From JBMNNS01 sp050942625 (lineage in GTDB: Bacteria > Bacillota > Dethiobacteria > DTU022 > UBA8154), in NCBI GenBank assembly GCA_050942625.1, contig JBMNNS010000003.1, forward strand, positions 1-55,951: a stretch of DNA of 55,951 bases, read 5' to 3'. Within the stretch, counting starts at the first letter, position 1; each line of letters starts with the position of its first letter. The translations under genes were made by a program, and so were the position numbers. Below the pieces are notes generated by a model that saw only the letters and a list, made by a program, of their open reading frames with translations, had not been told where the DNA came from and searched no databases. Below, piece after piece: positions 1 through 7,935 of the stretch.

Positions 1-259
1 GAAACTGCGATCCCGTCGGGCGTTTTACTATCCTGTAAATCGTTTCCAGCCTACCTATGAGGAATTGAAACCTCACAAAAGCGGCATCTACAAGATGTTT
101 CTTTTGCGTTTCCAGCCTACCTATGAGGAATTGAAACTGCGATCCCGTCGGGCGTTTTACTATCCTGTAAATCGTTTCCAGCCTACCTATGAGGAATTGA
201 AACGCGGGTGCAACACGCTCGAACCCGGCTTTCAATTTCAAATTATAAGGAATTGATTT
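1..259 (+). CRISPR. Distal end of a CRISPR array (30-bp repeats, 36-bp spacers)
   Basis: Three complete identical 30-bp repeats lie at 42-71, 108-137 and 174-203, and the last five bases of a fourth at 1-5. Repeats begin GTTTCCAGCC and end GAGGAATTGAAAC. The three complete spacers (6-41, 72-107, 138-173) are each 36 bp. The first and third spacers are identical. After position 203 a decayed repeat is visible at about 230-259: its 3' half reads TATAAGGAATTGA where the true repeat has TATGAGGAATTGA, and the spacer before it is only about 26 bp. Repeats ending in ATTGAAAC are normally read with the leader on the 5' side, so the leader and newest spacers should lie to the left, outside the window, and this is the old trailer end. 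This repeat type is common with type I-B and type III systems of Clostridia. No cas interference or adaptation gene is in the window; a csx20-like gene follows 1.1 kb away. Confidence 0.95.
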
Positions 260-290
260 TTAGGTTTTTACGAAACTTTTTGCACATTAT

Positions 291-509
291 TTAAGGAAAA
301 AAATCATCAATGGTTCTACCCAGCTCTTTTTTGCGCTCGTTCATAATGGAGAAATCCTTTTTCATCTCTTTCAGTATTTCTTCATATAATTTTTTCCCAA
401 AATCCGAGTGGAATGAAGAAAAGAATTTGACCGTTTTCTTATCCCAGAGGAAATAAGCCAAAATATCCAGCAGCATATTTTTTCTCCAGGGGTCATCCAG
501 CAAATACAT
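291..509 (-). CDS. Small hypothetical protein, probably part of a decayed mobile element
   Basis: A 72-residue ORF starts at ATG 509, preceded on the minus strand by AAGGGAGGG at a suitable distance. It lies 15 bases downstream of the stop of the transposon-type ATPase remnant on the same strand, so the two were probably co-transcribed. The protein is rich in aromatic and charged residues and has no membrane segment, cysteine cluster or motif that I recognise. An overlapping alternative ORF (371-568, minus) has a poorer start and is less likely. It may be the small accessory ORF of an ExeA/TniB-type transposon or a chance ORF; no function can be assigned. Confidence 0.45.
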   Translation of the reverse strand: MYLLDDPWRKNMLLDILAYFLWDKKTVKFFSSFHSDFGKKLYEEILKEMKKDFSIMNERKKELGRTIDDFFP

Positions 510-524
510 AACTTTTTCCCTCCC

Positions 525-1097
525 TTACATTCCTGTTTCCCTGGCTGCCAGACGGACCACTTCAGCATCGATCAACTCTTTTTTAGTCTGGGTACCTAAA
601 AGCAGACAGTTTATACAAAGATTATTAATAATCCTTGGCCACCCATGGGATAGCGAACTCAGAGCCTCCAGCGCTTCTTCACTAAAAATTGGATGCACAG
701 CCCCTGCGTCTTTTAGATTATGCTCAATATATTCTTTAACCTCCTCTTTTTCCAGGGGTTCCATAACGTAGCGCATAATAATACGCTGGTTTAAGGGCTG
801 TGATTGCGCGACATCAAGCCTTTGCTTAAGAGATGGCAGGCCGGATAACACCAGCACAAAAGGATTTAAAGAATCCATCATAAAATTAAAAAGCAGCCCC
901 AGATCTGTCAACATTTTTGCATTTGCCAAGTGCATCTCATCCATAATGAAAACAGGCGTAATTCTTTTATCCTTAAACAGAGAAAGCACCCTTTTCTGAA
1001 GCTGTTCAAAAAGATCAATTTTCCTAAACCGGGGCTCTTCTCCGAGGCCCAGTACCAGCCCCCGGTAAAAATCCATCACCGTTCCCGTGGAATTTGC
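525..1097 (-). pseudogene. 5'-truncated AAA ATPase of ExeA/TniB type (transposon remnant)
   Basis: The readable product (184 residues from GTG 1079) is the C-terminal two thirds of the AAA ATPase that accompanies many DDE transposases and resembles ExeA/TniB. Visible are a Walker B stretch (VFIMDEMHL), a sensor-like segment (FVLVLSGLPSLKQRL), an arginine-rich part (LNQRIIMRY) and the helical lid ending SHGWPRIINNLC. There is no Walker A motif: these proteins are usually about 270 residues and the nucleotide-binding N-terminus is missing. Family-like sequence (NST...FYRGL) continues upstream of the apparent start codon to an in-frame TAA at 1100, with a further in-frame stop beyond, which shows that the gene is truncated or decayed rather than naturally short. 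No transposase is present in the window. It is likely non-functional debris next to the CRISPR locus. Confidence 0.7.
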
Positions 1098-1260
1098 TTA
1101 AATTATATCAAATTATAGGAGGGTAAAAGACAGTTACCGCAAAACTGTTCTTTTTAGAGCAGATAAAATGCTAAATAACACGGCGGCTCTGGCATATGCA
1201 AATCGTTTACTCTATTCACATACCAGTATTTGCGCTTATGCCCTTCAGGGTTATACAGGG

Positions 1261-1289
1261 TTGTTATGTAGGGTTGCATTAGATAAAAT
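1261..1289 (+). promoter_or_regulatory. Sigma-A type promoter for the csx20-like gene
   Basis: A -35 TTGTTA (1261-1266) and a -10 TAAAAT (1284-1289) are separated by exactly 17 bases. Transcription would begin about 10 bases before the ATG at 1306, leaving a very short leader that still holds GGGTGAT as a ribosome binding site. This placement argues for the 1306 start and against the upstream ATG at 1168. Confidence 0.55.
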
Positions 1290-1305
1290 TATGTTGGGTG
1301 ATCTT

Positions 1306-1689
1306 ATGTCCGATCTTTATCTGCTTTTTTCCCATGAATTATTGGAGCAACAAAAAAGGGAAGCTTATGAGGACCTGGATGTTAAGGATATTTATTCTTT
1401 ACCTCCTGATATAAAGGAAATATGGTCCCAAATACCGCCGGGGGTCCCGAAGCTAGAGGAATATTTACTGCCTATTAAAAAATGGCTTGAAAAGAGGCTT
1501 AACGAAGGGGATTATATTTTAATCCAGGGAGATTTTGGTGCAACATATCTGATGGTAAGGTGGGCGTTTTCTAAAAATTGTAAGCCTATATATGCTACTA
1601 CGGAGAGGAAAGCATTAGAGGTTTATGAAAATGGAGTAGTCATAATAAAAAAAGTTTTTCAGCATGTAAGGTTCAGGTTGTATGAGTAA
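1306..1689 (+). CDS. csx20: Csx20-like CRISPR-associated protein (type III accessory)
   Basis: The 127-residue product starts MSDLYLLFSHEL and carries the features I associate with Csx20: an N-terminal strand followed by a helix, the segment LPPDIKEIWSQIPP (about 32-45), the conserved core ILIQGDFGATYLM (about 71-83), PIYATTERKA (about 94-103), and a C-terminal HVRFRLYE. Csx20 genes occur with type III CRISPR systems; the family has been grouped with small proteins proposed to degrade cyclic oligoadenylate second messengers (ring nucleases). The role here is inferred from family resemblance. ATG 1306 is preferred over the longer frame from 1168, because the extra 46 residues do not resemble the family, GGGTGAT precedes 1306, and a promoter lies directly upstream. 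It sits 1.1 kb from the trailer end of a CRISPR array, with no type III effector genes in view. Confidence 0.72.
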   Translation: MSDLYLLFSHELLEQQKREAYEDLDVKDIYSLPPDIKEIWSQIPPGVPKLEEYLLPIKKWLEKRLNEGDYILIQGDFGATYLMVRWAFSKNCKPIYATTERKALEVYENGVVIIKKVFQHVRFRLYE

Positions 1690-1722
1690 AAAAAATATCT
1701 CGGGGGATGGCGGCTTTGGACA

Positions 1723-1772
1723 GGACAGAAAAGAAAAGAAAGAGTAAAACCCCTTCCTTTCCTTTTCTGTCC
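1723..1772. terminator. Hairpin between convergent genes, likely bidirectional terminator
   Basis: GGACAGAAAAG (1723-1733) pairs with CTTTTCTGTCC (1762-1772), extended by four further pairs after one mismatch, with an 18-base loop. It lies between the ends of the csx20-like gene and the convergent FIST-GGDEF gene. There is no long T-run, so its efficiency is uncertain. Confidence 0.45.
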
Positions 1773-1822
1773 AGCTAATGATGTTCGAAACAGGTCATGG
1801 TTTCCATTTTTTTTTTGCTGTG

Positions 1823-4227
1823 TCATATTGCCGTGTCATAAATGGAACAACCATTGCGTCCACTTTTTTTTACTTCATAAAGTGCAATATCAGCTTTGTG
1901 TAACAACTCATTATAGGTTGTTCCATGGTATGGAGCAATAGATATACCAATGCTCAAAGTGGGTTGAAGTGTTTTACTTGTATTGCTGTATAGGTAGGTT
2001 TTGCTCCAATTATCTACCAGTTTTTCTGTTCTATACAAAATGCTCCCTATTTCACGTACCGCGGTGCAAAAAATAATGAATTCGTCTCCACCAAAGCGTG
2101 ATATAATGTCGGTCGAGCGGAAGCTATTCCGTAAAGTCCAGGCAAAAGTTTTCAGCACCCGGTCTCCTGTGATATGACCATGATTATCATTAATATCCTT
2201 AAAGTGATCAAGATCGATCAGGATAAATGCAGACATAAGATCCCTTGAGGGTTTCTGTTTTAGCAGTGCAGTAACCTTTTGTTCAAGGGCTTCTCTGTTA
2301 TATAACCCTGTTAGCGAATCGATCCGTGCCTGGTGGTAAGCCTCGTCAAGCTTTTGATAGATCATAATAGAGGCGAGCAAAGCTGCAATGGCCTGTAATA
2401 CTTCTGCTTCATTTTCGTTAATTCGAGGTAGAAAAGGAGGTATTTCCATCATCCGCCCGGCAATAATTATGCCGGCCATTTTGTTTTCCACTATAATTGG
2501 GGTGGAAATAAAGTAGGGTAGTTTTAAAATTTTTCGGAGACCGGCTAGATAGCTTTCATCATAAGCCCCCGTTACTAACATAACCTTATTTATATCAAGC
2601 ATTTCAGCGTCAATTTTAAGCTGTAACCCCGTGAGTTTTGCTTTTTCTTCTGTTGTATAACCCTGCAAAATAGAGGGAATAAAGTAGCCATTTACGTTAG
2701 GAAGAAGAAGCACAGTTTTTTGCATATTTAGCGCAGCATTAATGGACTTTGTTATGGTTAGGAACAGATCCCCTTCTTGGTTCCCTGCGTCCCTTGAAAA
2801 CATCGATAGTTTTGCCAACAGACTGAAACCCCTGCGTTTTTGTTCGAGTTCGTTCCGTATCACAATACTCCGTGCTTTCAAAGCCAATATTTTGGCCATA
2901 TTTGATACGCAAAGTTTTTCCATCTGCTTGTATGACAACTTAGTTTGATTATTTGCAGGACCCGTTTTTATATCCCGGACCCTGTTTTGTCGAATTATCT
3001 TTTCTTTTTTGCCTACGTTCCTATTTTTAGAAAATACACAGAATACCCCGGCCCAATTAAGACTTCCCGGCCTGCCGGCAATAGTGGCAATTTCTACGCC
3101 GGTATAAAACCCTAAAAGCGGAAAACGGTTTTGCACAACGTCTTGTATTATGTAAGCATCTTCAACGTTGGTTCCTCCGTATCCGGCACAGCGTCCGGCA
3201 CAGCTAATATAGATAGAAAAGAGAGGCTCCCTGCCTTCGTTTTTTAGGCTATGAAGCAGGTTTTCAACCTTCGAACGTATGTAGTCGGGTTCCTGGGTGC
3301 AACACATGATTTGAAATTTCGTTCCGGCGACCATGTCCGGTTCAAACATAATTATTCCGCCACGTTTTTTATCAATATCCTGACAAAGCCTGATTGCAAA
3401 GTTATTTTCATCGTAATTTCCATTGGTTTCGCCATAGTTGATCCCCAGGGTTAGGAAAAAGGGATATTCCTCCGGTGTGATCGAAGAGGACAAAAGTTCA
3501 TCTATAAAAGAAATGGCCGGCTTACCTTCTATTTCCAGAATCGTTGGGCCGTCTGCTTTCGTAACCATGTAGTATGGTGAAACGGGGTGGCAGCCATGCA
3601 GAATAATATTGTTAATATAGATATCGTCGGAAAAAATTAGTGCAAAAGCATGATTGTCATCCATCTTATTGCCAAGGAATTGCTGGGTAGGGGTCCAAAT
3701 ATGATCGCCTAGCAGGCCTGCTCCCACTAAGTCAGGTAAAAAACCCAGCTGTTTTTCAACACCTTCCAAAAGATGTGTGGTCATCACCAGACGGGTTTTA
3801 TCGGGTGCTTTGTTTAAAGCATCATAAAACAGCATTACAGGAGTATTTGGTGCGACATTAATTCCTGCCAATTGTTTGCCCAGTTGTAAACCAACAGCAA
3901 ACTCATTGTTCGACAAACCCTTTTCGCTTACAACGCTGTAATTACTGCCGTCTAGCCAAATGCAGGCAACACCTACCTGATCACCGGCATAACCAAATCT
4001 GTTATTTGTAATAATCCCTGCAGCACCTCCGCCAAAAATACAGCAGGGATTACAGGTTATTTTGCAACCTCCTGGCGGAGGATTTGTTGGTTATGGCGTG
4101 CTGTGCAAAAAAGCAGAACAAGATCGCATCGATCGGTTCTGCCCGAGGCATCAAGGGCTTGCTGTGTTGCTATCCGTCCGGCAAGTACACTGTCCGGGTT
4201 GTCGCAATATCCTACTTCAACCTGCAT
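1823..4227 (-). CDS. FIST-GAF-GGDEF signalling protein (putative diguanylate cyclase), frameshifted near its 5' end
   Basis: The main frame (1823-3916, 697 residues) holds the rest of a FIST sensor domain, a coiled linker, a GAF-like domain and a C-terminal GGDEF domain with intact GGDEF signature (residues 609-613 of this frame). An RSTD motif exactly five residues before GGDEF is a c-di-GMP product-inhibition site. No EAL domain is present. The natural start is ATG 4227, preceded by AGAGGTG; it encodes MQVEVGYCDNPDSVLAGR, a typical FIST beginning, and runs 56 codons to a TAA. Adding one A in the A4 run (plus-strand T4 at 4060-4063) joins this to the downstream frame through a FIST-like stretch (CCIFGGGAAGIITNNRFGY), giving about 801 residues. 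FIST domains are thought to sense small ligands such as amino acids. The gene is either disrupted, read by frameshifting or affected by a sequence error; restart at TTG 3916 would lack the first FIST strands. Confidence 0.85.
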
Positions 4228-4565
4228 ATCTTATACACCTCTGGTTAACCAGTAATGGTAAGCATTTATTTATCACGCGGGGTTTACTTTTACACAATTA
4301 AGACTTGTCTAAATATTAACAGCTTTCTTAACGGTTTGCAACTACCTTTAATAGTTTATTTTTTTATAAGAACTCCGTCAAGAAAATTTATTACTACTTA
4401 ATTTGGTATTTAATTACTATGAGGGAGGACTGCATTAAGGGGAAACCATCCTCAAGGGTTTCCCTCAGCAGTGGTGAAGCCTGGGGATTGTCTTCGCCGG
4501 CCTAAGCCGGCAGGCGTTATTGGAGCAGTTTGCAAACTGTGGTTGTGTACTTAAGGAAGTTTTCA
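4228..4565. other. Hairpin-rich spacer between adenine deaminase and the FIST-GGDEF gene
   Basis: No gene is supported here. Three perfect inverted repeats stand out: GGGAAACC/GGTTTCCC (4440-4447 with 4457-4464), GCCGGC/GCCGGC around a CTAA loop (4496-4511, with outer bases that can also pair), and the 14-base palindrome CAGTTTGCAAACTG (4526-4539). On the minus strand they follow the adenine deaminase gene and precede the FIST gene. They could end the purine transcript or form a leader for the FIST gene. The sequence did not match purine, cobalamin or c-di-GMP riboswitch cores that I know. The part at 4300-4430 is AT-rich and featureless. Confidence 0.4.
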
Positions 4566-6338
4566 TTAAGAAGTTTGGGCCTGGGTAGGTCCTTTTTCCC
4601 GGAAGTTAATATCCACATGCCTGAATTCATTTACATCAAACAGGCCCATGTCCGTTATTTTCAGTTCCGGTATAACCGGCAGGGCCAGGAAAGAAAGGGT
4701 CATTACGGGGTCAAAATGGTTATGGACACCCATTGAATGGGCTTTGGCATTCAGTTCTGCCAGCGACTTTTGCACTTCTTTTAGGGGTTGATCGCTCATT
4801 AGGCCTGCTATGGGCAGGGCGACGTGTTTTGTAGCGCCTCCCCTGGGGTAAAGAACAACACCGCCCCCAAGGGCCTGCAGTCTCTCTACTGCACCCTGCA
4901 TAGATTCGTCGTCATCGCCGGCAACCACGATGTTGTGGGAGTCATGGGCTACAGAGGAGGCAATAGCCCCATCTTTTAAGCCCAGCCCGGCTACCAGGCC
5001 AAGCCCTATATTCCCGGTGGCTTTATGCCTTTCGATGACGGCTATTTTTAAAAGGGCCTCCCCGTCCTGGGTATAATATTTGCCGCCTTGCATATTTACC
5101 CTGCTAATGATGGTTTTTGTGAGAAAGGAATGGGGAACCAGGCCCATTATCCTGACAGGGTTATCGGCAACGTCAAGGGTAAAACTTTCCCTTGATAATT
5201 CCCTAAAATTTATTGATCCACGCATCGCCGTATCGTTTTTTGGGGTTGCGCCGTCCCTCGTGGCCGGATCGAACAATGCCGCTCCGTTTTCCGCTACAAG
5301 CCTGCCCCCTTTATATACCTGGGATACCCTGATATTTTCCAGGTCGTCCAGCACTACCAGATCAGCAAGATAGCCCGGGGCGATCCCGCCTCTCCGTTCC
5401 AGCCTGTAGCAATTGGCGACATTGATAGTAGCCATCTGGATAGCCGTAACCGGATCCAGGCCATTTTTTATAGCCAGGCGAATGTTATTGTCAATATGCC
5501 CCTCGTTTAAAATGTCTTCTGGATGGCGATCATCGGTGCAGAACATGCATCTGTTTCTGCTAATAGCATTTACTGCGGGCAGTAGGTCTACCACGTTTTT
5601 GGCTGCTGAACCCTCCCTAAGAAGGATGTACATCCCCAGCCGCAGTTTTTCGGCAGCTTCTTCCGGGGTTGCACATTCATGCTCTGTGTGCACTCCGGCC
5701 GACAGGTAAGCATTCAACTTTTTCCCGCTTAGGCCGGGGCTGTGCCCGTCGATCAGTTTATCTTTCCCCCACGCCAGGGCAATTTTGTCTACTACCTTAC
5801 TTTCCGCATCAACCGTACTTACAAAATCCATTAGTTCTCCCAGTCCCAGCACCCTGGGGTGGTCCATAAGTTTTGCCAAATCCCCGGCTTTGAGTACGCT
5901 GCCGGAGTTTTCAAAGGGAGTAGCCGGCACACAGGAGGGTAGCATCAGGTATACATCAAGGGGTAACCCCTCGGTTTCCGCCAGCATGTACTCTATGCCC
6001 GCCGTTCCCTTTACATTGGCAATTTCATGGGGGTCGGCAATCACGCCTGTGGTGCCCCGGGGAACAACGCCCCGGGCGAACTCCCCGGGGGTTACCATTG
6101 CCGATTCCAGGTGCACGTGGGCGTCGATAAAGCCCGGGCAAAGATATTTACCTTCCATGTTAAGTTCCAGCTCACCCTCGTAGGTACCTATCCCTGCAAT
6201 ATACCCATCGTGAAGAGCTACGTCTGCCTTGAAAACTTCCCCGGTAAAAACACTTACCACATTTATATTCTTAAATACCAGCCGGGCTTTTGCCCTGCCG
6301 GCCGCTACTGCAATTAACGAAGAAATTTGTTTTTCCAA
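4566..6338 (-). CDS. ade: Adenine deaminase
   Basis: Hydrolyses adenine to hypoxanthine and ammonia in purine salvage; cytoplasmic metal-dependent amidohydrolase. The 590-residue product is the usual length for Ade. Visible are the metal-binding HVHLESAM near residue 74, the PRGTTGVIADPHEIANV block, HSPGLSGKKLNAYLSAG, the HTEHE segment, and CTDDRHPEDI, which includes a conserved Asp pair. The C-terminal half has the typical glycine-rich blocks (VAHDSHNIVVAGDDD). The start is TTG 6338, preceded by AAAGGAG at good spacing. It lies 72 bases downstream of the purine permease on the same strand, so uptake and deamination of adenine are probably co-expressed, with a hairpin between them that may reduce read-through. 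Confidence 0.95.
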   Translation of the reverse strand: MEKQISSLIAVAAGRAKARLVFKNINVVSVFTGEVFKADVALHDGYIAGIGTYEGELELNMEGKYLCPGFIDAHVHLESAMVTPGEFARGVVPRGTTGVIADPHEIANVKGTAGIEYMLAETEGLPLDVYLMLPSCVPATPFENSGSVLKAGDLAKLMDHPRVLGLGELMDFVSTVDAESKVVDKIALAWGKDKLIDGHSPGLSGKKLNAYLSAGVHTEHECATPEEAAEKLRLGMYILLREGSAAKNVVDLLPAVNAISRNRCMFCTDDRHPEDILNEGHIDNNIRLAIKNGLDPVTAIQMATINVANCYRLERRGGIAPGYLADLVVLDDLENIRVSQVYKGGRLVAENGAALFDPATRDGATPKNDTAMRGSINFRELSRESFTLDVADNPVRIMGLVPHSFLTKTIISRVNMQGGKYYTQDGEALLKIAVIERHKATGNIGLGLVAGLGLKDGAIASSVAHDSHNIVVAGDDDESMQGAVERLQALGGGVVLYPRGGATKHVALPIAGLMSDQPLKEVQKSLAELNAKAHSMGVHNHFDPVMTLSFLALPVIPELKITDMGLFDVNEFRHVDINFREKGPTQAQTS

Positions 6339-6356
6339 AGCCGGCTCCTTTCATTA

Positions 6357-6396
6357 AAGAGGGGTTATCGATCCTTTGTGGATGATAACCCCTCTT
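6357..6396 (-). terminator. Strong hairpin between the purine permease and adenine deaminase
   Basis: Arms AAGAGGGGTTATC (6357-6369) and GATAACCCCTCTT (6384-6396) are perfectly complementary over 13 bp with a 14-base loop. On the minus strand the second arm ends in TTT, but the run is broken at once (TTTAATG). It could act as a weak terminator or mRNA-stabilising hairpin that sets different levels for the two genes. Confidence 0.6.
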
Positions 6397-6409
6397 AATA
6401 TTTACATAT

Positions 6410-7744
6410 TTACATGAAAATAAAGCGGAGAATAAAGATTAGGGAAAGGACATACATTACAATGGATATTTCTTTTGTCCTGCCTGTTAATAGTTTTAGG
6501 AAGGTGTAGGAAAGCATCCCAAAAACAATACCTTCGGCAATGTTGTAGGCAATGGGCATCATCAAAATTGTTAGAAAGGCCGGTATTGCTTCGGTATAGT
6601 CGGAAAGGTCTATCTTCAAAATAGGTTCCATCATGAATAGCCCCACCAGGATCAAAGCAGGGGCTGTTGCCGCACTGGGGATGATCAAGAAGATGGGGGA
6701 TAAGAAAAGTGCCAGTAAGAAAAGGATCCCAGTAGTTAAAGCTGTAAGTCCTGTCCGGCCCCCTTCGGCAACGCCGGAGGCACTTTCCACGTAGGTTGTC
6801 ACGGTGCTGGTGCCGAAAAGTGCTCCCATAGTGGTGCCGATGGCATCAGTAAGGAGTACCTGGCTTGCCCGGGGGAGCCTGCCTTCCTTATCCAGCATGT
6901 CCGCCTTGGAAGCGACCCCTATTACTGTACCTACGGTGTCAAAAACGTCGACGAAAAGGAAAGTAAAAATGATAATTAGAAAGTCAAGGCTAAGAACAGT
7001 CGCCCAGTCCGTTTTTAAAGCAGCCAAAAAAGTGGGTTTCATGGATAGCGGCGCCTGTACTATACTGGTAGGGATCTCCGCAACCCCCATAAAAATCCCA
7101 ATGACTGTAGATATTAAAATTCCGATAAAAAGGGCACCTTTCACCTTTTTATAAAGCAAAACACCCATAATGATGAGGCCGATTACCGCCAGGATAGCGT
7201 TTGGGTTTGACATGTCGCCCAACTGGACGATGGCCCCGCCGGATTCAACAATGCCGGCGTTGACAAAACCGATAAAGGCAATAAACAGTCCAATACCTAC
7301 GCTTACTGCATATTTTAAATTCGTGGGGATGGAATCAATGATTGCCTCCCGCACTTTAAATAAAGACATGATAATAAAGATTATACCTTCTGCAAAAACT
7401 GCTGTTAAAGCTAATTCCCAGCTATAGCCCATCCCAATAACTACCGAATAGGCAAAGAAAGCATTAAGCCCCATCCCTGAAGCCAGGGCAAAGGGATAGT
7501 TGGCGTAAAGGGCCATGAGAATTGTGGTCAGCCCTGCTGCAAGGCAGGTTGCGGTCAGCACGGCGCCAAAGTCCATCCCAGCATCTTGAAGCGTCAGGGG
7601 ATTAACAATAATGATATAGGCCATGGTCATAAAAGTAGTGATACCGGCAATGATCTCGGTCCTGATATTTGTATTATGCTCCCTGAGTTTAAATACTTTC
7701 TCCAAAAAACCGGCACTGGGCTCTACCTGTAAATTCACATTCAC
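6410..7744 (-). CDS. NCS2-family purine permease (AzgA/PbuG-like)
   Basis: Polytopic membrane transporter of 444 residues for adenine, guanine or hypoxanthine, probably by proton symport. The N-terminus FKLREHNTNIRTEIIAGITTFMTMAYIIIVNP is characteristic of the AzgA/PbuG/PbuO branch, as are LASGMGLNAFFAY, the FVDVFDTVGTVIGVA stretch and GTSTVTTYVESASGVAEGGRTG in the substrate-binding region. About a dozen hydrophobic segments are visible. GTG 7744 is the start, preceded by AAGGAGGAG. Directly upstream of ade, it supplies that enzyme's substrate. Which purine it prefers cannot be told from sequence. No purine riboswitch is seen in its leader. Confidence 0.92.
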   Translation of the reverse strand: MNVNLQVEPSAGFLEKVFKLREHNTNIRTEIIAGITTFMTMAYIIIVNPLTLQDAGMDFGAVLTATCLAAGLTTILMALYANYPFALASGMGLNAFFAYSVVIGMGYSWELALTAVFAEGIIFIIMSLFKVREAIIDSIPTNLKYAVSVGIGLFIAFIGFVNAGIVESGGAIVQLGDMSNPNAILAVIGLIIMGVLLYKKVKGALFIGILISTVIGIFMGVAEIPTSIVQAPLSMKPTFLAALKTDWATVLSLDFLIIIFTFLFVDVFDTVGTVIGVASKADMLDKEGRLPRASQVLLTDAIGTTMGALFGTSTVTTYVESASGVAEGGRTGLTALTTGILFLLALFLSPIFLIIPSAATAPALILVGLFMMEPILKIDLSDYTEAIPAFLTILMMPIAYNIAEGIVFGMLSYTFLKLLTGRTKEISIVMYVLSLIFILRFIFM

Positions 7745-7825
7745 TATCTTCTCCTCCTTAATAATGGATGATTAAAAAAGCCTCCTTTCCACATGAAGGA
7801 ACGCACATGGGCTCCTCCAGTAAAT

Positions 7826-7856
7826 ATTGTAGCATATTTGGGAAGGTTTTCACCAA
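7826..7856 (-). promoter_or_regulatory. Probable promoter of the purine permease-ade unit
   Basis: On the minus strand an extended -10, TGCTACAAT (its -10 hexamer at 7831-7826), is preceded by TTGGTG (7856-7851) at 19 bases, longer than the usual 17. The extended -10 would compensate for the spacing. It lies about 80 bases before the permease start. Confidence 0.4.
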
Positions 7857-7916
7857 GGCGGCATAAAAAATAATAAAAATATTTGTGGTACAGGCAGGTT
7901 TTTTGCCTTCCAATCG

Positions 7917-7935
7917 CTAATATTGTCAATATTAG
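7917..7935. promoter_or_regulatory. 19-base palindrome, operator-like
   Basis: CTAATATTGTCAATATTAG is a perfect palindrome with 9-base arms around one central base. It sits about 60 bases upstream of the probable -35 of the purine permease promoter and about 170 bases from the divergent promoter at 8105. The form suits a homodimeric repressor or activator, but no regulator gene lies beside it and no binding protein can be named. Confidence 0.4.

Noticed and set aside
65..256. 63-residue ORF across the CRISPR array
   Set aside because: It is formed by repeats and spacers, with duplicated segments in the translation.
1168..1305. Longer N-terminus for the csx20-like gene from ATG 1168
   Set aside because: The extra residues do not resemble the family, no ribosome binding site precedes 1168, and a promoter lies inside this stretch.
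1..4300. Prophage or complete insertion sequence
   Set aside because: Only a truncated transposon ATPase and a small ORF are present; no transposase, integrase, structural genes or clear terminal repeats.
4400..4565. Cobalamin or c-di-GMP riboswitch
   Set aside because: A CACCACTG stretch resembles part of the B12 box on the minus strand, but the other conserved elements of either aptamer are missing.
5080..6317. Several plus-strand ORFs opposite adenine deaminase
   Set aside because: All overlap the intact ade gene antisense and show no domain features.
7745..7935. Purine riboswitch in the leader of the purine permease
   Set aside because: The conserved purine-aptamer loop sequences were not found on the minus strand here.
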